A stretch of DNA of 37,500 nucleotides from Prorocentrum cordatum (Eukaryota > Sar > Dinophyceae > Prorocentrales > Prorocentraceae): positions 93,659 to 131,158 of the forward strand of contig CAUYUJ010020546.1 of assembly GCA_963575745.1 (NCBI GenBank), given 5' to 3'. The notes under the pieces are model-generated. The model was not told the origin of the DNA and searched no databases. It was given only the letters and a program-made list of their open reading frames with translations. The position numbers and the translations under genes are program-made. This document shows positions 24,201 through 29,700 of this stretch, one piece after another. Positions within the stretch are counted from its first letter, which is position 1. Every line of letters starts with the position of its first letter.

Positions 24201-27200
24201 GTCAAGCAGCAGCTCTCGTCGTCCAAGATCCCTGCCAAGGCCAAGGGTGTCATGAGAGCTCAAGCTGTCGAGCGCTTTGGACAGGAGCTGATGCTGAGGC
24301 GGCTGGATACGTCGAGGTGCCCAGTCTCTGCCCTTTGTGTGGTGTAGCAAAGGACACCTTGCATCATCGTCTTTTTTGCTGCTCGGCGGTCGTCGAGATG
24401 CGCAAGGAAGTACTTCCCGACTGGCTTGTGGATGCCGCCTGTGATACTTCGGACCCTGAATATGAGGAAGAGTTGTTTCTGTATGGGGCGTTCCGTCACC
24501 CAGGAGATGTTGCCCCAAAGCCGCTGTGTGATGGTGGTGTCTCTCTTGTGTGGCACGTCGAGGACCTCCCTCCTCCTCCCCCCGCGTGTGGTGCTGACAG
24601 GGTGGCTCCAGGGGATAGCTTGTGGGGATATCTGGTTATGGGCGGCTCTTGCCACAGACATGTGGTTAAAGAACTGTCTCGCGCGGGCTGGGCTGTCGCT
24701 ATGGTGGGGAATGATGGCGAGCTCCTAGGTGCTCTGAAGGGGCCTGTGTGGGCCCCCTGGCCCCAGACTTCTCAGGCTGCCGAGTATGCTGCTTTCGCGT
24801 TCTGTGGGGCCTATGCCGACGCTCCGTCCGTGTGCTACAGTGACTGTCAGAATGTTGTGGACCACGTAGCGCTAGGTGCTGATGCGCTTAGTGGCAAAAG
24901 GCAGTACACTGGACTTGTGTTGCAAGGCAAGCACCATTTTGGTAGTCACCCGTGTGCGCTTCACAAAGTAGCGGCCCACAGGGATGTCGATGAAAGCGGC
25001 ATCTCAGCCAGTGAACGTTTCCGACGACTCGGCAATCACTTTGCTGACCAGGCTGCCAAAGAGGCGGCTCGTGCGCACCCCTCCTTGACTCCGATTGAGG
25101 CTGAAGAGCTCAATAGGAAGATCAGGATTGCGCGGCTGGTCTTAAAAGCTGGGTCTGTTTTGCTTCCATTGTGGCCGCGTCTTGAATTTCGCGGCACCGC
25201 CAGGTCCGGGCCTCCCCCCGCTCCTCGGCACCTTTCTCTGGCTGTTGGGCACTCGTGGGTGCAGGTTGGGCCCTTCTGGCAGTGCCGAGTTTGCCTTGAG
25301 GGCTCTCGGGCGCGGGCCCCTCCTCCTGGGGACTGTCCTGGTCACTCCAGGTTGGACCAAGGTGTGCTGCTGAGGCTGGGGCACAAGGTTGTAGCCTTCC
25401 CCTGCTCAGACTTCTCGGATTTATTTGTTTACTTGTCGTGCAAGTTTTACAGTAGCGGCTCGCAAATTCTCAAGCTCGGCAAGGAGTGTGGTCAGCCCAC
25501 AGTCACGTCAATGCGCAAATTGCGCAAGCTCCAGAAGGGCTTGCATCCTGACAAAGCTCAGGTGACGGTTGACATTGATGACTTTGTCGCTTTGCTTTAG
25601 GAGCTTGGCTCCTCGGCGCCTGTCTGAGCCCCGGACAGGTGTGTCAGTCACTGCAGGGGGCATGGGCGTTGCTGCCAAAAAAAAAGAGGAGGAGGAGGAG
25701 GAGGAGGAGGAGGAGGAGGGGGGAGGAGGAGGAGGTGTATCTGTCCGCTTCCTCCGACCGATGGGCAGCTCGCTCTCGCGGGCCCCCCCCCCCGCAGCTC
25801 GTTGGCGGGGGCGGCGGCGCAGGCGGAGCCACGAGGGCCCTGGCCGTCGAGAGGGGACCGGGGCTCCGCGTGGCAGCGCGCGGCCTCCCTGCGCGCTGGT
25901 GTTAAATCGGGCCTGTCCCCCTACAGGGGGATTTACGACGAGAAATGGAACATACATTAAAAATCCAGAACGAAGCCAGAAGTAATCCAGAAAATAGTCC
26001 AACAATAATCCAGAAATAGTCCAAACATAATCCAGAAATTTCAGCTTGGGACTATGCTTCGAGTATGTTTTGACCCTTTTGGTGTCTTTTTGGGGTATTC
26101 TTTCTTTTTCGTCGAAGATGCCACTGTAGGGGGGCACGCCCGACAGAAGTATAGCCAGGACCCCAGGTAAGGGGACCCCGTTAGTAGTAGGGCCCTGAAG
26201 CCCCTAGATTGGCCAGGATCACCAAGCCAGGTCTGCCGTGGCTGTTGTTTTTTCGGGTGACGGCGGTTCCGGTGAGTGGAACGGGGCGGGGGGGCGTCTT
26301 TCAGTACACATCACTGACCAGGTCCCACTCAACCCAGTTCTGCCGACGCCCGACTCTGTGCTCCGCCGCACGCAGAGGCGGTGGGTCGAAGAAGAAAAAC
26401 TGCACAAGCAGAAACTTTTGTGGCGCTCCGCGCGGACTTCTTGGATCCGCGAGGGGGCCCCCTGGCGTCGCCTCCAGCGCCGCCCCTGGCGCGCGGAGCG
26501 CGCCAGAGAGGGGGTTATAGCCTTAAGTAAGGCCTGTCCCTCTACAGGAGGAATTTTCCAACATGTTTTCTTGATATAAGAAATTCAAAAACAGAATCTG
26601 GTGACGACTTTGCCACGAATTCTGTCTATTTTGAATATTTTCCTGAGCATTTTTGATTTGTCGTCCAAAATCCGCCTGTAGGGGGACATGACCGACCTAA
26701 TTCTAGCCCAGATCCAAGAAATCCGCGCGGAGCGCCACAAGCCTCTGTCCATGCTGTTTTTTCTTCTGGCCACACGCAGGCGGGGGGGGGTGCGAGGGGG
26801 CCAGGGCGCGGTCCGCATCTACAGATGCAGGGCCGGCGCCTCCTGAGAAGCAGTCTCGCAAGAGGCCTTCCCTCATCTCTCCACCCTCAAGTCGGGCGTG
26901 TCCCTCTACAGGGGGAATATTCAAAAGTAATGAAAAAATTAGGGGACGATTTTTGACAATGTTTGAGTATGCGGCGTTTTTATTTGATTTGTTTTGAATA
27001 AAAAATTTGGTATGTTGTATTTTTCACCCAAAATGCCCCGACAGGCCCGACTTAGCTCCACCCCCCTTGTGCGCGCTGCCGTGTTTGCCTCTGTGGCGCA
27101 CGGCGCACCGACAGGTGGCACGGCGCGCCTTGGCTCTTGCGCGAGGGGGCCGGGAGGGACGCCTCGGAGCTGCCTCGGAGGCCGTGTTGGCCCATCTTTC

Positions 27201-28932
27201 GGAGGTGGATAGATCTCCTACCCTTAGGTCGGGCAGGTCCCTCTACAGGAGGAACACTCCAAAGCAGTCACAAGAATGTCTGGGAAGGAGGTTTTGACTA
27301 TGTTTGTCAATTTGGATGCATGTTTTGATTGTTTTTTCGCCCAAAGTCCGCCTGTAGGGGGACATGCCCGACCTAGTCCTACCCTGACACGTCGATCAAG
27401 GAGTTGGCCGTTTTCGGTTCGCGAGAGGGCGTCGCGGCCGTCATTTCTGCGGGTCCAGGTCCGTCGGTTTCGGTCCCAGGCCGTTTTCACCAATGGGAGG
27501 TTTACTAAAGGGAGGTTTGTCCCCCGCCGATTCTTAGGGGCGTCTGGGGCCCTCTTGGGGGTCCTCAAGTGTCTCCTGGAAGCCTCTGGTGCCCATCTCG
27601 GGTACATGTTGGGCTGGAAGAGCGGCAACAATGTGGGAATTCCTTGGGCAGTAGAAGTACTTCGTCGTACGCCATGAAGCGATTACGAACCCCCCTCTCC
27701 CCCCCCTTCCGGTGAAACGATGACGCATTTAGCACCCGGAAGCGTTATCCTGGCAGCCCGAGGATGAGAGGAGGAGGAGGAGGAGAAGGAGGAGAAGGAG
27801 GGAGGATTGTTCCAGCACGCCGAAGGGGTAGTCAGTTTTCAGTGTCATCATGACATTTCGCATCTTCGGCGTTCAATGCCCTTGCGTTCTTACTGTCAAT
27901 CCTTACCAGCTCTAGATGTCGGTCACGGGGAGCGGGGAACCATTCGTTTTTTTGTCGTTTCTTTTTGTTGTTTGTGTTTTTGCGGTTTGCTGCGAAAATG
28001 AGATTCTGCTCTGCTAAATCCGCCCCCGCGAATGATCTGTTTCCGTTTCGGTGCGAACCATAACACAGGGTTTTGTTTTAATCGGTTCATGAGGTTATCG
28101 TGGGTTGTTTGCAGATCATCATGGGCCCCCCCCGCCTCAGAAGCCTCTTGGAGAGCTTGGAATCCTTCTTTCGCCGTGTTGGAATACGTGCTCACGGGGG
28201 AGACCAGGGTGGGGGAGGGGGAGCGGGAAGATCAGCGGGGGGTGGGGGCGTCGGCGACGATGATGACGACGAACGACCTCAGAAGTGACCGACGTGCGAC
28301 TCACGAATGCACGAACTCAAGGCTCCGAGCTATAACTAGAACACAGCTGTGCGAGAAAAAACTGTCCCCTCTTTCCCGCCTGGTCCTTCCCTTCACTTCT
28401 CTGCTATGGGGGTAGGGGTGGGGGCAATTCTTCATCCTCTCCTTGTGGAGCTGCCAAGGTGCAAGCCAACCCTTCTGCAGTCTCGGGATCGGCGCCTACT
28501 TTGCCGCTCTACCTCGAGGTTGCAGTCAAGTCCAACGTCGACGTGTTCTACATGAACATCCCGTACGACCTCTCGGCTGTGCTGGCGGAGGGTGTTGTCG
28601 TTCCGAAGGACATCTTCCAAAAGACGTGGACGACGATACCCGCCGAGCAGAAGGCGAGAGTGCGCGGCCAGTTCGGTGCGAGGGTTACCCCGGACATGAT
28701 CAGCGGGAGAATGCGGCAGTATTACGTCAATATGGTGGCGCGCATGCCCGGCCAGGACGGGGAGATCATGTATTTCTCAGCTCAGACCGTGAACAAGATG
28801 ACGATATACTGCGAATTGTTAGTGCAGGCGTCGGGGCCCGGAGTGCAGCTCACCAGCTGTTCCACCGCTCCGCCACTGGTGCCGCTCTTCCAGAGCTTTA
28901 TCTCGGAGCTTCTTCGCGTAAGGTGGGCGTGA
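1954..28932 (+). CDS. AP1B1: Beta-adaptin (AP-1/AP-2 complex beta subunit), 7 exons, ~27-kb gene
   Basis: Large subunit of a clathrin adaptor complex. In this family the trunk binds the other AP subunits and cargo, and the ear recruits accessory proteins at Golgi/endosome or plasma membrane. The exons join to 2754 nt (917 residues). The N-terminus has the family GEIxELKxEL pattern. The trunk (about 1-610) carries [85 protein letters not shown] and [16 protein letters not shown] low-complexity hinge (about 610-690) has Asp/Glu, Ser/Gly and Pro runs, and I see no clathrin box in it. The ear (about 695-917) includes [20 protein letters not shown] and [21 protein letters not shown] before the TGA. 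AP-1 and AP-2 beta cannot be told apart here; many protists share one beta subunit. Splice sites are inferred from homology and several are noncanonical. Confidence 0.93.
2530..2700. mobile_element. Long inverted-repeat (MITE-like) element in intron 1
   Basis: Arms at about 2530-2602 and 2625-2700 are imperfect inverted copies of ~70 bp. Both carry TGCCTCC...GGAAGA.GATCC...TCGGTG.TGGTGGTAATAT, with only ~22 bp between them. There is no coding capacity and the ends are unclear, so no target duplication can be called. A folded repeat produced by local inversion is the alternative. Confidence 0.65.
3228..3318. repeat. (TCG)n tract immediately before exon 2
   Basis: About 90 nt of TCG triplets with a few TTG/TCC/GCT variants, ending seven bases before the exon 2 acceptor AG. 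It takes the place where a normal polypyrimidine tract would lie. Confidence 0.85.
3326..3420 (+). CDS. AP1B1: Beta-adaptin exon 2
   Basis: Completes the split Gly codon and codes [16 protein letters not shown] then [15 protein letters not shown], the second HEAT-like helix pair of the trunk. The 5' border (AG|GTCTGG) is clear. At the 3' border the homology stops after AAT at 3420 with no GT, GC or GA in the expected place, so it is uncertain by some bases. Confidence 0.85.
3454..3585. repeat. Alternating (GT/GC)n purine-pyrimidine tract
   Basis: About 130 nt of alternating TG, CG and TGCG dinucleotides starting ~35 bp after exon 2. Such alternating sequence is the classic Z-DNA-prone type. 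Cys/Val/Arg-rich open frames here are repeat artefacts. Confidence 0.85.
3644..3884. mobile_element. Family 2 inverted-repeat element, copy A (intron 2)
   Basis: Ends are inverted: GGGGGCAACGGTCGGGGGGA at the left against TCCCCCCCTATCGTGCCCC at the right. The similarity runs inward for ~55 bp through ATGCATCGACCTCGAATGGC. The interior is a run of near-palindromic GATGCATCGACGATGCAT units. It shares its ends with the copy at 8267-8483. The flanks are CT-rich, so the target duplication cannot be read reliably. Confidence 0.75.
4922..5170 (+). CDS. AP1B1: Beta-adaptin exon 3
   Basis: Codes 83 residues from [19 protein letters not shown] through [47 protein letters not shown] to QLVE. These are highly conserved trunk helices. 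The start is set by homology; no AG lies directly before it (nearest at 4907-4908, out of phase). The 3' border is GAG|GACGG, a GA donor. Confidence 0.88.
5361..5546. mobile_element. Inverted-repeat element with TGTTCT(A/T)AGAACA palindromes
   Basis: Left arm at about 5361-5393 (ACTGTAGGCCTACC...ATGTTCTAAGAGC) is inverted at about 5512-5546 (GTTCTAAGAACAT...GGTAGGCCTGTAGCC). Inside lie further palindromes: 5411-5427, 5471-5486 and 5492-5504. In all, five sites match TGTTCT(A/T)AGAACA or nearly so within 145 bp. No coding capacity. Confidence 0.65.
5590..5731. mobile_element. GC-rich hairpin element (family 4) before exon 4
   Basis: GGAGGTCTGCGCGGAT at 5597 is matched by the inverse ATACGCGCGGACCTCC near 5708-5724. 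The loop contains smaller palindromes such as GGCGCGCTCCGCGCGCC. The same signatures (CTCCGCGCGGA..TC.TGGATC and GGCGCG..GGAGCGCGCC) recur at 26360-26785. It ends about 15 bp before the exon 4 acceptor. Confidence 0.55.
5747..6850 (+). CDS. AP1B1: Beta-adaptin exon 4 (main trunk exon)
   Basis: The longest exon, 368 codons with no interruption. It starts [20 protein letters not shown] and runs to [17 protein letters not shown]. It contains most trunk repeats, including [74 protein letters not shown] and the near-invariant [18 protein letters not shown]. It begins at an AG|GAG acceptor and ends at AAG|GTACC, a normal GT donor. Confidence 0.93.
6851..7003 (+). other. Beta-adaptin intron 4 (GT-AG, 153 bp)
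   Basis: The only short intron and the only one with a clean consensus (AAG|GTACC...TTCAAG|GAAAG). Its first ~20 bases, GGTACCCGTACCTCTACCCT, match the inverse of 6969-6988 at about 14 of 20 positions, a possible worn inverted repeat. Confidence 0.8.
7004..7603 (+). CDS. AP1B1: Beta-adaptin exon 5: trunk end, hinge and start of ear
   Basis: 200 codons. It begins [20 protein letters not shown], the conserved last trunk repeat, then [13 protein letters not shown] and [15 protein letters not shown]. The hinge follows with [26 protein letters not shown], a Gly/Ala run and a Pro run. The ear starts near [11 protein letters not shown] and [19 protein letters not shown]. It ends at AAG|GAGCGG, a GA donor; the frame beyond runs into low-complexity sequence. 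Confidence 0.88.
8267..8483. mobile_element. Family 2 inverted-repeat element, copy B (intron 5)
   Basis: Perfect 12-bp ends TGAGGGGCAACG...CGTTGCCCCTCA. Inverted similarity continues for ~46 bp to GGGGATGCATCGACC on the left and GGTCGATGCCTCCCC on the right. The flanks are AGCGAGCA (8259-8266) and ACCGAGCA (8484-8491), an 8-bp target duplication with one mismatch. No coding capacity. The 8-bp duplication suggests mobilisation by an hAT-like transposase in trans (inference). Confidence 0.82.
8627..8695. repeat. Duplicated segment (copy of 8996-9062)
   Basis: GCTCGCTCGCTG..TGCTGGACCACGTGCCCTC and the following GGCGCCGTCTGG recur at 8996-9062 with few changes, separated by the CCT tract. It is part of a dispersed repeat whose downstream part also lies at 33.96-34.23 kb. 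Confidence 0.65.
8735..8975. repeat. (CCT)n / CTCC pyrimidine tract
   Basis: About 240 nt of interrupted CCT triplets. Leu/Pro/Ser-rich frames on the plus strand and Glu/Arg/Gly-rich frames on the minus strand are repeat artefacts. Confidence 0.9.
9057..9550. repeat. Dispersed repeat with a family 3 insertion (relative at 33960-34232)
   Basis: GGTCTGAGGTGGC.CAGCAC.GGTTCC..CCAGCAGGA, GGGGGCCGTT.T.GGGCCCT, ATGGA.CCCAGG and CCAA.CAGTTCAG align in order with 33963-34232. The copy here is interrupted at 9251-9460 by the family 3 element. The repeat itself is non-coding as far as I can see. Confidence 0.7.
9251..9460. mobile_element. Family 3 inverted-repeat element with 8-bp target duplication
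   Basis: Ends TGGACGCCCGAGATGGGCAC...GTGCCCATTTCGGGCGTCCAA are inverted for over 50 bp, including GAATGGGTACAATGCCCAACA. The interior holds GC-rich hairpins. AGCAGATT flanks it on both sides (9243-9250 and 9461-9468). The related repeat at 34139-34161 shows the unoccupied site (CCGATTTTGAGCGGAT against AGCAGATTTTGAGGGGAT). Confidence 0.85.
9653..9736 (+). CDS. AP1B1: Beta-adaptin exon 6, an 84-bp micro-exon of the ear
   Basis: 28 codons beginning [14 protein letters not shown] and ending [11 protein letters not shown]. The N-x-FG-x-x-P pattern is the conserved ear strand after the FAIQFNKN-type sequence in animal beta-adaptins. It joins in phase to exon 5 (...AVRIK|ENPFG) and exon 7 (TLLQ|VQANPS). 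Acceptor is GGAAG|GAG; donor is CAG|GCCCC, a GC donor. Confidence 0.85.
9895..10225. repeat. (CTC)n pyrimidine tract
   Basis: Interrupted CTC triplets, purest at 10050-10090 and 10138-10215. It lies shortly after exon 6. Translations are low complexity and not supported as genes. Confidence 0.88.
10417..10572 (+). mobile_element. Family 1 element, copy 1
   Basis: 156 bp with ends TTGAGGCGGGCCTGTCCCTC...GGGGGAAACGCCCGACCTAA, inverted for ~35 bp. AGCTAGCT flanks it at 10409-10416 and 10573-10580. Each end carries its own small hairpin (CCTGT-6 nt-ACAGG). The second half is T-rich on the plus strand, as in the other copies. Confidence 0.88.
11092..11163. repeat. (CGT)n then (CTC)n microsatellite
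   Basis: Two pure triplet arrays in tandem. LINE-B-like sequence starts soon after. Confidence 0.92.
11560..12188 (+). pseudogene. LINE-B ORF1-like coiled-coil protein
   Basis: An open frame with an ATG at 11673 and readable sequence upstream of it ([17 protein letters not shown]). It is rich in Ala, Glu, Lys and Arg with heptad-like spacing ([36 protein letters not shown]) and ends in a TAA. An in-frame stop at 11526-11528 separates it from the Cys motif upstream. It resembles the ORF1 (RNA-binding, self-associating) proteins of LINEs, but no specific family is recognised. Confidence 0.5.
13744..14600 (+). pseudogene. Unrecognised coding-like remnant inside LINE-B
   Basis: Two frames read like ordinary protein: about 13745-14110 (segments [20 protein letters not shown] and [18 protein letters not shown]) and about 14404-14580 ([33 protein letters not shown]). 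They lie after the endonuclease-like part. They could be the linker of LINE-B ORF2 or a different captured sequence; I do not recognise them. Confidence 0.35.
14729..16210. repeat. Four-copy tandem repeat (265- and 351-bp periods)
   Basis: The core TATTGCCGCTCCCCTTGGAA occurs at 14741 and 15006 (265 bp apart), then at 15610 and 15961 (351 bp apart) with small changes. Each core is followed by a GGCATG..GCGG, GGGGGTCCGC, a GAGGA.CTCGGGG and a GGTCCCCAGGGACGCGGCCCT-like block. The last two copies also share an upstream block (AACGACGGCGACG.TGGGTGC at 15501 and 15852). The minus strand is open throughout but in different frames in different copies. Confidence 0.85.
16222..16300. repeat. (CTC)n microsatellite
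   Basis: About 26 near-perfect CTC units right after the fourth tandem copy. Confidence 0.93.
16497..18228. repeat. CGT/CGTCCT mega-repeat with ~620-bp internal duplication
   Basis: About 1.7 kb of CGT and CCTCGT triplets, broken by four unique spacers near 16720-16812, 16930-17016, 17140-17222 and 17755-17842 of the type CCTCCAGAGGCCT. The block 17036-17600 recurs at 17652-18200 with matching landmarks: ACATTCGGTGGCGACCG near 17216 and 17837, and TGGTCGACCTCGCCGCCCT near 17291 and 17924. Minus-strand Asp/Glu frames and plus-strand Ser/Arg/Val frames are repeat artefacts. Confidence 0.88.
18780..18846. repeat. (GGA)n tract, left flank of the SL-LINE
   Basis: About 22 GGA units ending directly against the spliced leader. 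The matching tract at 25686-25735 directly follows the A-tail, so both are probably halves of one target array (inference). Confidence 0.9.
18847..18868 (+). other. Dinoflagellate spliced leader, perfect 22-nt copy
   Basis: Contains CCGTAGCCATTTTGGCTCA, preceded by T and completed by AG, identical to the SL that dinoflagellates add to nuclear mRNAs. It is not an SL RNA gene: the GT donor and Sm site of an SL gene do not follow it. It marks a reverse-transcribed mRNA end. Confidence 0.95.
18869..18887 (+). other. Decayed second spliced leader
   Basis: TCCGGAGGCATTGCTCAAG directly after the perfect leader aligns to it at 17 of 19 positions with one 3-nt gap. Back-to-back leaders are expected when an SL-bearing cDNA re-inserts, is transcribed and is trans-spliced again. 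Confidence 0.75.
19016..20292 (+). pseudogene. SL-LINE ORF1 (zinc ribbon and coiled coil), one frameshift
   Basis: Likely start [15 protein letters not shown] at 19016. A C-x2-C...C-x2-C motif, [19 protein letters not shown], lies near residues 45-65. A Gly-rich linker near 19290-19320 contains a frame change (GGKGGGFS then [13 protein letters not shown]). The long helical part starts [19 protein letters not shown] and includes [20 protein letters not shown] and [17 protein letters not shown] basic KRRRRED follows. Such ORF1 proteins coat the element RNA. The stop is 41 bp before the ORF2 ATG. Confidence 0.75.
20334..25600 (+). pseudogene. SL-LINE ORF2: endonuclease, reverse transcriptase, RNase H (frameshifted)
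   Basis: An AP-endonuclease domain at about 20580-21220 shows [37 protein letters not shown] and [15 protein letters not shown] and the QE are family catalytic motifs. Reverse transcriptase follows at about 22660-23560 with [24 protein letters not shown] (motif A Asp), [10 protein letters not shown] (motif B) and [10 protein letters not shown] (motif C with VDD). A zinc knuckle [18 protein letters not shown] lies near 24330, RNase H at about 24660-25080 ([40 protein letters not shown]), and a Cys/His-rich C-terminal part ends [10 protein letters not shown]. Frames change near 21150, 21440, 21520, 22330, 22745, 23240, 24105 and 24310. An insertion lies at about 22360-22655. Confidence 0.85.
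22360..22655. mobile_element. AT-rich insertion inside the SL-LINE reverse transcriptase region
   Basis: Protein similarity stops near [10 protein letters not shown] and resumes at [18 protein letters not shown] near 22664. Much of the DNA between (about 22430-22640) is strikingly AT-rich against the GC-rich LINE. It contains inverted GGGATTTCTA (22461) and TAGAAATCCC (22552). Precise ends and target duplication are not clear. Confidence 0.5.
25601..25685 (+). other. SL-LINE 3' UTR, hairpin and A9 tail
   Basis: The UTR has a six-base-pair hairpin, CCTGTC (25619-25624) and GACAGG (25634-25639) with a 9-nt loop. It ends in nine A residues at 25677-25685. A short 3' hairpin is a known recognition element for some LINE reverse transcriptases; that role here is inferred. 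Confidence 0.65.
25686..25735. repeat. (GGA)n tract, right flank of the SL-LINE
   Basis: GAG units start at the base after the A-tail, matching the left flank. Confidence 0.9.
25902..26148 (+). mobile_element. Family 1 element, copy 2 (247 bp, longest)
   Basis: Ends TTAAATCGGGCCTGTCCCCC...GGGGGGCACGCCCGACAGAA. The interior includes several near-repeats of AATCCAGAA. The flanks CGCTGGTG and GTATAGCC do not match, so the target duplication is lost or the ends come from different insertions. Confidence 0.78.
26360..26785. mobile_element. Family 4 inverted-repeat element carrying a nested family 1 copy
   Basis: TTGTGGCGCTCCGCGCGGAC with TTCTTGGATCC at about 26414-26445 is inverted at about 26709-26742 (GATCCAAGAAATCCGCGCGG...GCGCCACAAG). 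Weaker inverted similarity reaches outward to the GAAGAAGAAAAACTG and GTTTTTTCTTCT parts. Family 1 copy 3 sits between the arms. Confidence 0.6.
26523..26700 (+). mobile_element. Family 1 element, copy 3
   Basis: 178 bp with ends TTAAGTAAGGCCTGTCCCTC...GGGGGACATGACCGACCTAA. The flanks TTATAGCC (26515-26522) and TTCTAGCC (26701-26708) agree at seven of eight bases. The T-rich second half includes TCGTCCAAAATCCGCCTGTA, shared with copies 1 and 6 with slight changes. Confidence 0.88.
26887..27055 (+). mobile_element. Family 1 element, copy 4
   Basis: 169 bp with left end TCAAGTCGGGCGTGTCCCTC. The right end has lost part of its arm (CCCGACAGGCCCGACTTAG). A perfect 8-bp duplication CTCCACCC flanks it (26879-26886, 27056-27063). 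Confidence 0.87.
27224..27376 (+). mobile_element. Family 1 element, copy 5
   Basis: 153 bp with ends TTAGGTCGGGCAGGTCCCTC...GGGGGACATGCCCGACCTAG. A perfect duplication TCCTACCC flanks it (27216-27223, 27377-27384). The last dinucleotide is AG and the second half is T-rich. Confidence 0.9.
27764..27806. repeat. (GGA)n microsatellite
   Basis: Interrupted GGA/GAAGGA units. The following ~650 bp up to exon 7, including a T-rich stretch near 27945-27990, hold no recognisable gene. Confidence 0.85.
28459..28932 (+). CDS. AP1B1: Beta-adaptin exon 7 (C-terminal ear)
   Basis: 157 codons plus TGA. It begins [10 protein letters not shown] in phase after AAG and runs through [46 protein letters not shown] and [18 protein letters not shown]. 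This is the distal ear with its platform subdomain. Similarity ends near the stop, so the protein is complete. Confidence 0.92.
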   Translation: MQANPSAVSGSAPTLPLYLEVAVKSNVDVFYMNIPYDLSAVLAEGVVVPKDIFQKTWTTIPAEQKARVRGQFGARVTPDMISGRMRQYYVNMVARMPGQDGEIMYFSAQTVNKMTIYCELLVQASGPGVQLTSCSTAPPLVPLFQSFISELLRVRWA

Positions 28933-28988
28933 AAAAATGCGTTGCATTTTCTTCCCACGTGATTTTAGCACTGATGTTGCGCGAGCGC

Positions 28989-29115
28989 GCTCTCTCTCTC
29001 TCTCTCTCTCCCTCTAGCGTATACACGCAACCTTTGGCCCCCTCTCTCAATCTCTCTCTCTCTCTCTCTATTCTCTCCGCCTCCGCCTCCCTCTTTCTCT
29101 CTCTCTCTCTCCATC
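28989..29115. repeat. (CT)n tracts downstream of the gene
   Basis: Three CT-rich runs starting 57 bp after the stop codon, probably in or near the 3' UTR. No AATAAA is seen nearby; dinoflagellate genes usually lack it. Confidence 0.85.
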
Positions 29116-29283
29116 CCGCCCCCTACTCTCTAGATCTCAATGCCTGCAGGCTCAAACCACCGACGACTCGAGCGTTTGAGTCGCCAGCCCCTAGAGCTCT
29201 CGACCCATTCCCCCAGACTGTTTCCCCCCATATCCTAAGCACATGGATTTTGTGATTGGTGTGCCGTCTCCTCCATCCTCCTT

Positions 29284-29515
29284 TTTCTCACTCCCACTCA
29301 GACTCACTCACACTCAGACTCACTCATAGTGAGTCGCACTCACACTCAGATCCACTGATACTCAGACTCACTCTCAGTCGGATCCATGCATATCCAGATT
29401 TTCAGACCCATTCGCACAAAGCACTTACACCATACTCATTCACACTCAGACTACTTATATTCAGACCTAGCAACACTCCGCCACTCTTACTCAGACCCAC
29501 TCATACTCGCGCCTT
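29284..29515. repeat. Imperfect CACTCAGACTC minisatellite
   Basis: Repeats of CACTCAGACT and CACTCACACT of about 10-12 bp, increasingly diverged toward 29.5 kb. No gene. Confidence 0.75.
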
Positions 29516-29700
29516 ACACGAAGGGCCCACTCATGATCACCGACCTGTAGCAGGCGTGACACTTCCGGGGGAGCCGCCAGGGGTGGTTTCTCGCGCACAG
29601 ATTGTGGGGGTGTATCAGGCGGTTCGCCTTTTCCGGCGCCTCGAATCCATCTCTTTTGATAGCCCCATGGTCACCGCAGCTTGCGCGATCATCTCCTGCT

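Larger units (their letters stand above)
18847..25685 (+). mobile_element. SL-tagged LINE, full-length non-LTR retrotransposon (6839 bp)
   Basis: Order: spliced leader (18847-18868), decayed second leader (18869-18887), short leader region, ORF1 (zinc ribbon plus coiled coil), ORF2 (AP endonuclease, reverse transcriptase, CCHC knuckle, RNase H, Cys/His C-terminus), short 3' UTR with a hairpin, and A9. In this class the element RNA is copied at a nicked target by its own reverse transcriptase. A start exactly at the SL means the template was a trans-spliced mRNA. It lies in the sense direction of the host gene. Several frameshifts interrupt ORF1 and ORF2, some at long homopolymers (G11 at 20293, C14 at 24089), so decay and sequencing error cannot be separated here. 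Confidence 0.9.
9737..28458 (+). other. Beta-adaptin intron 6, 18.7-kb giant intron (GC-AG)
   Basis: Begins at CAG|GCCCC and ends at CCAAG|GTGCAAG. The flanking exons are in phase and join two parts of the same ear domain, so everything between is intronic unless an undetected gene overlaps. It contains two LINEs, five family 1 elements, 265/351-bp tandem repeats and a 1.7-kb CGT repeat. Confidence 0.75.
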
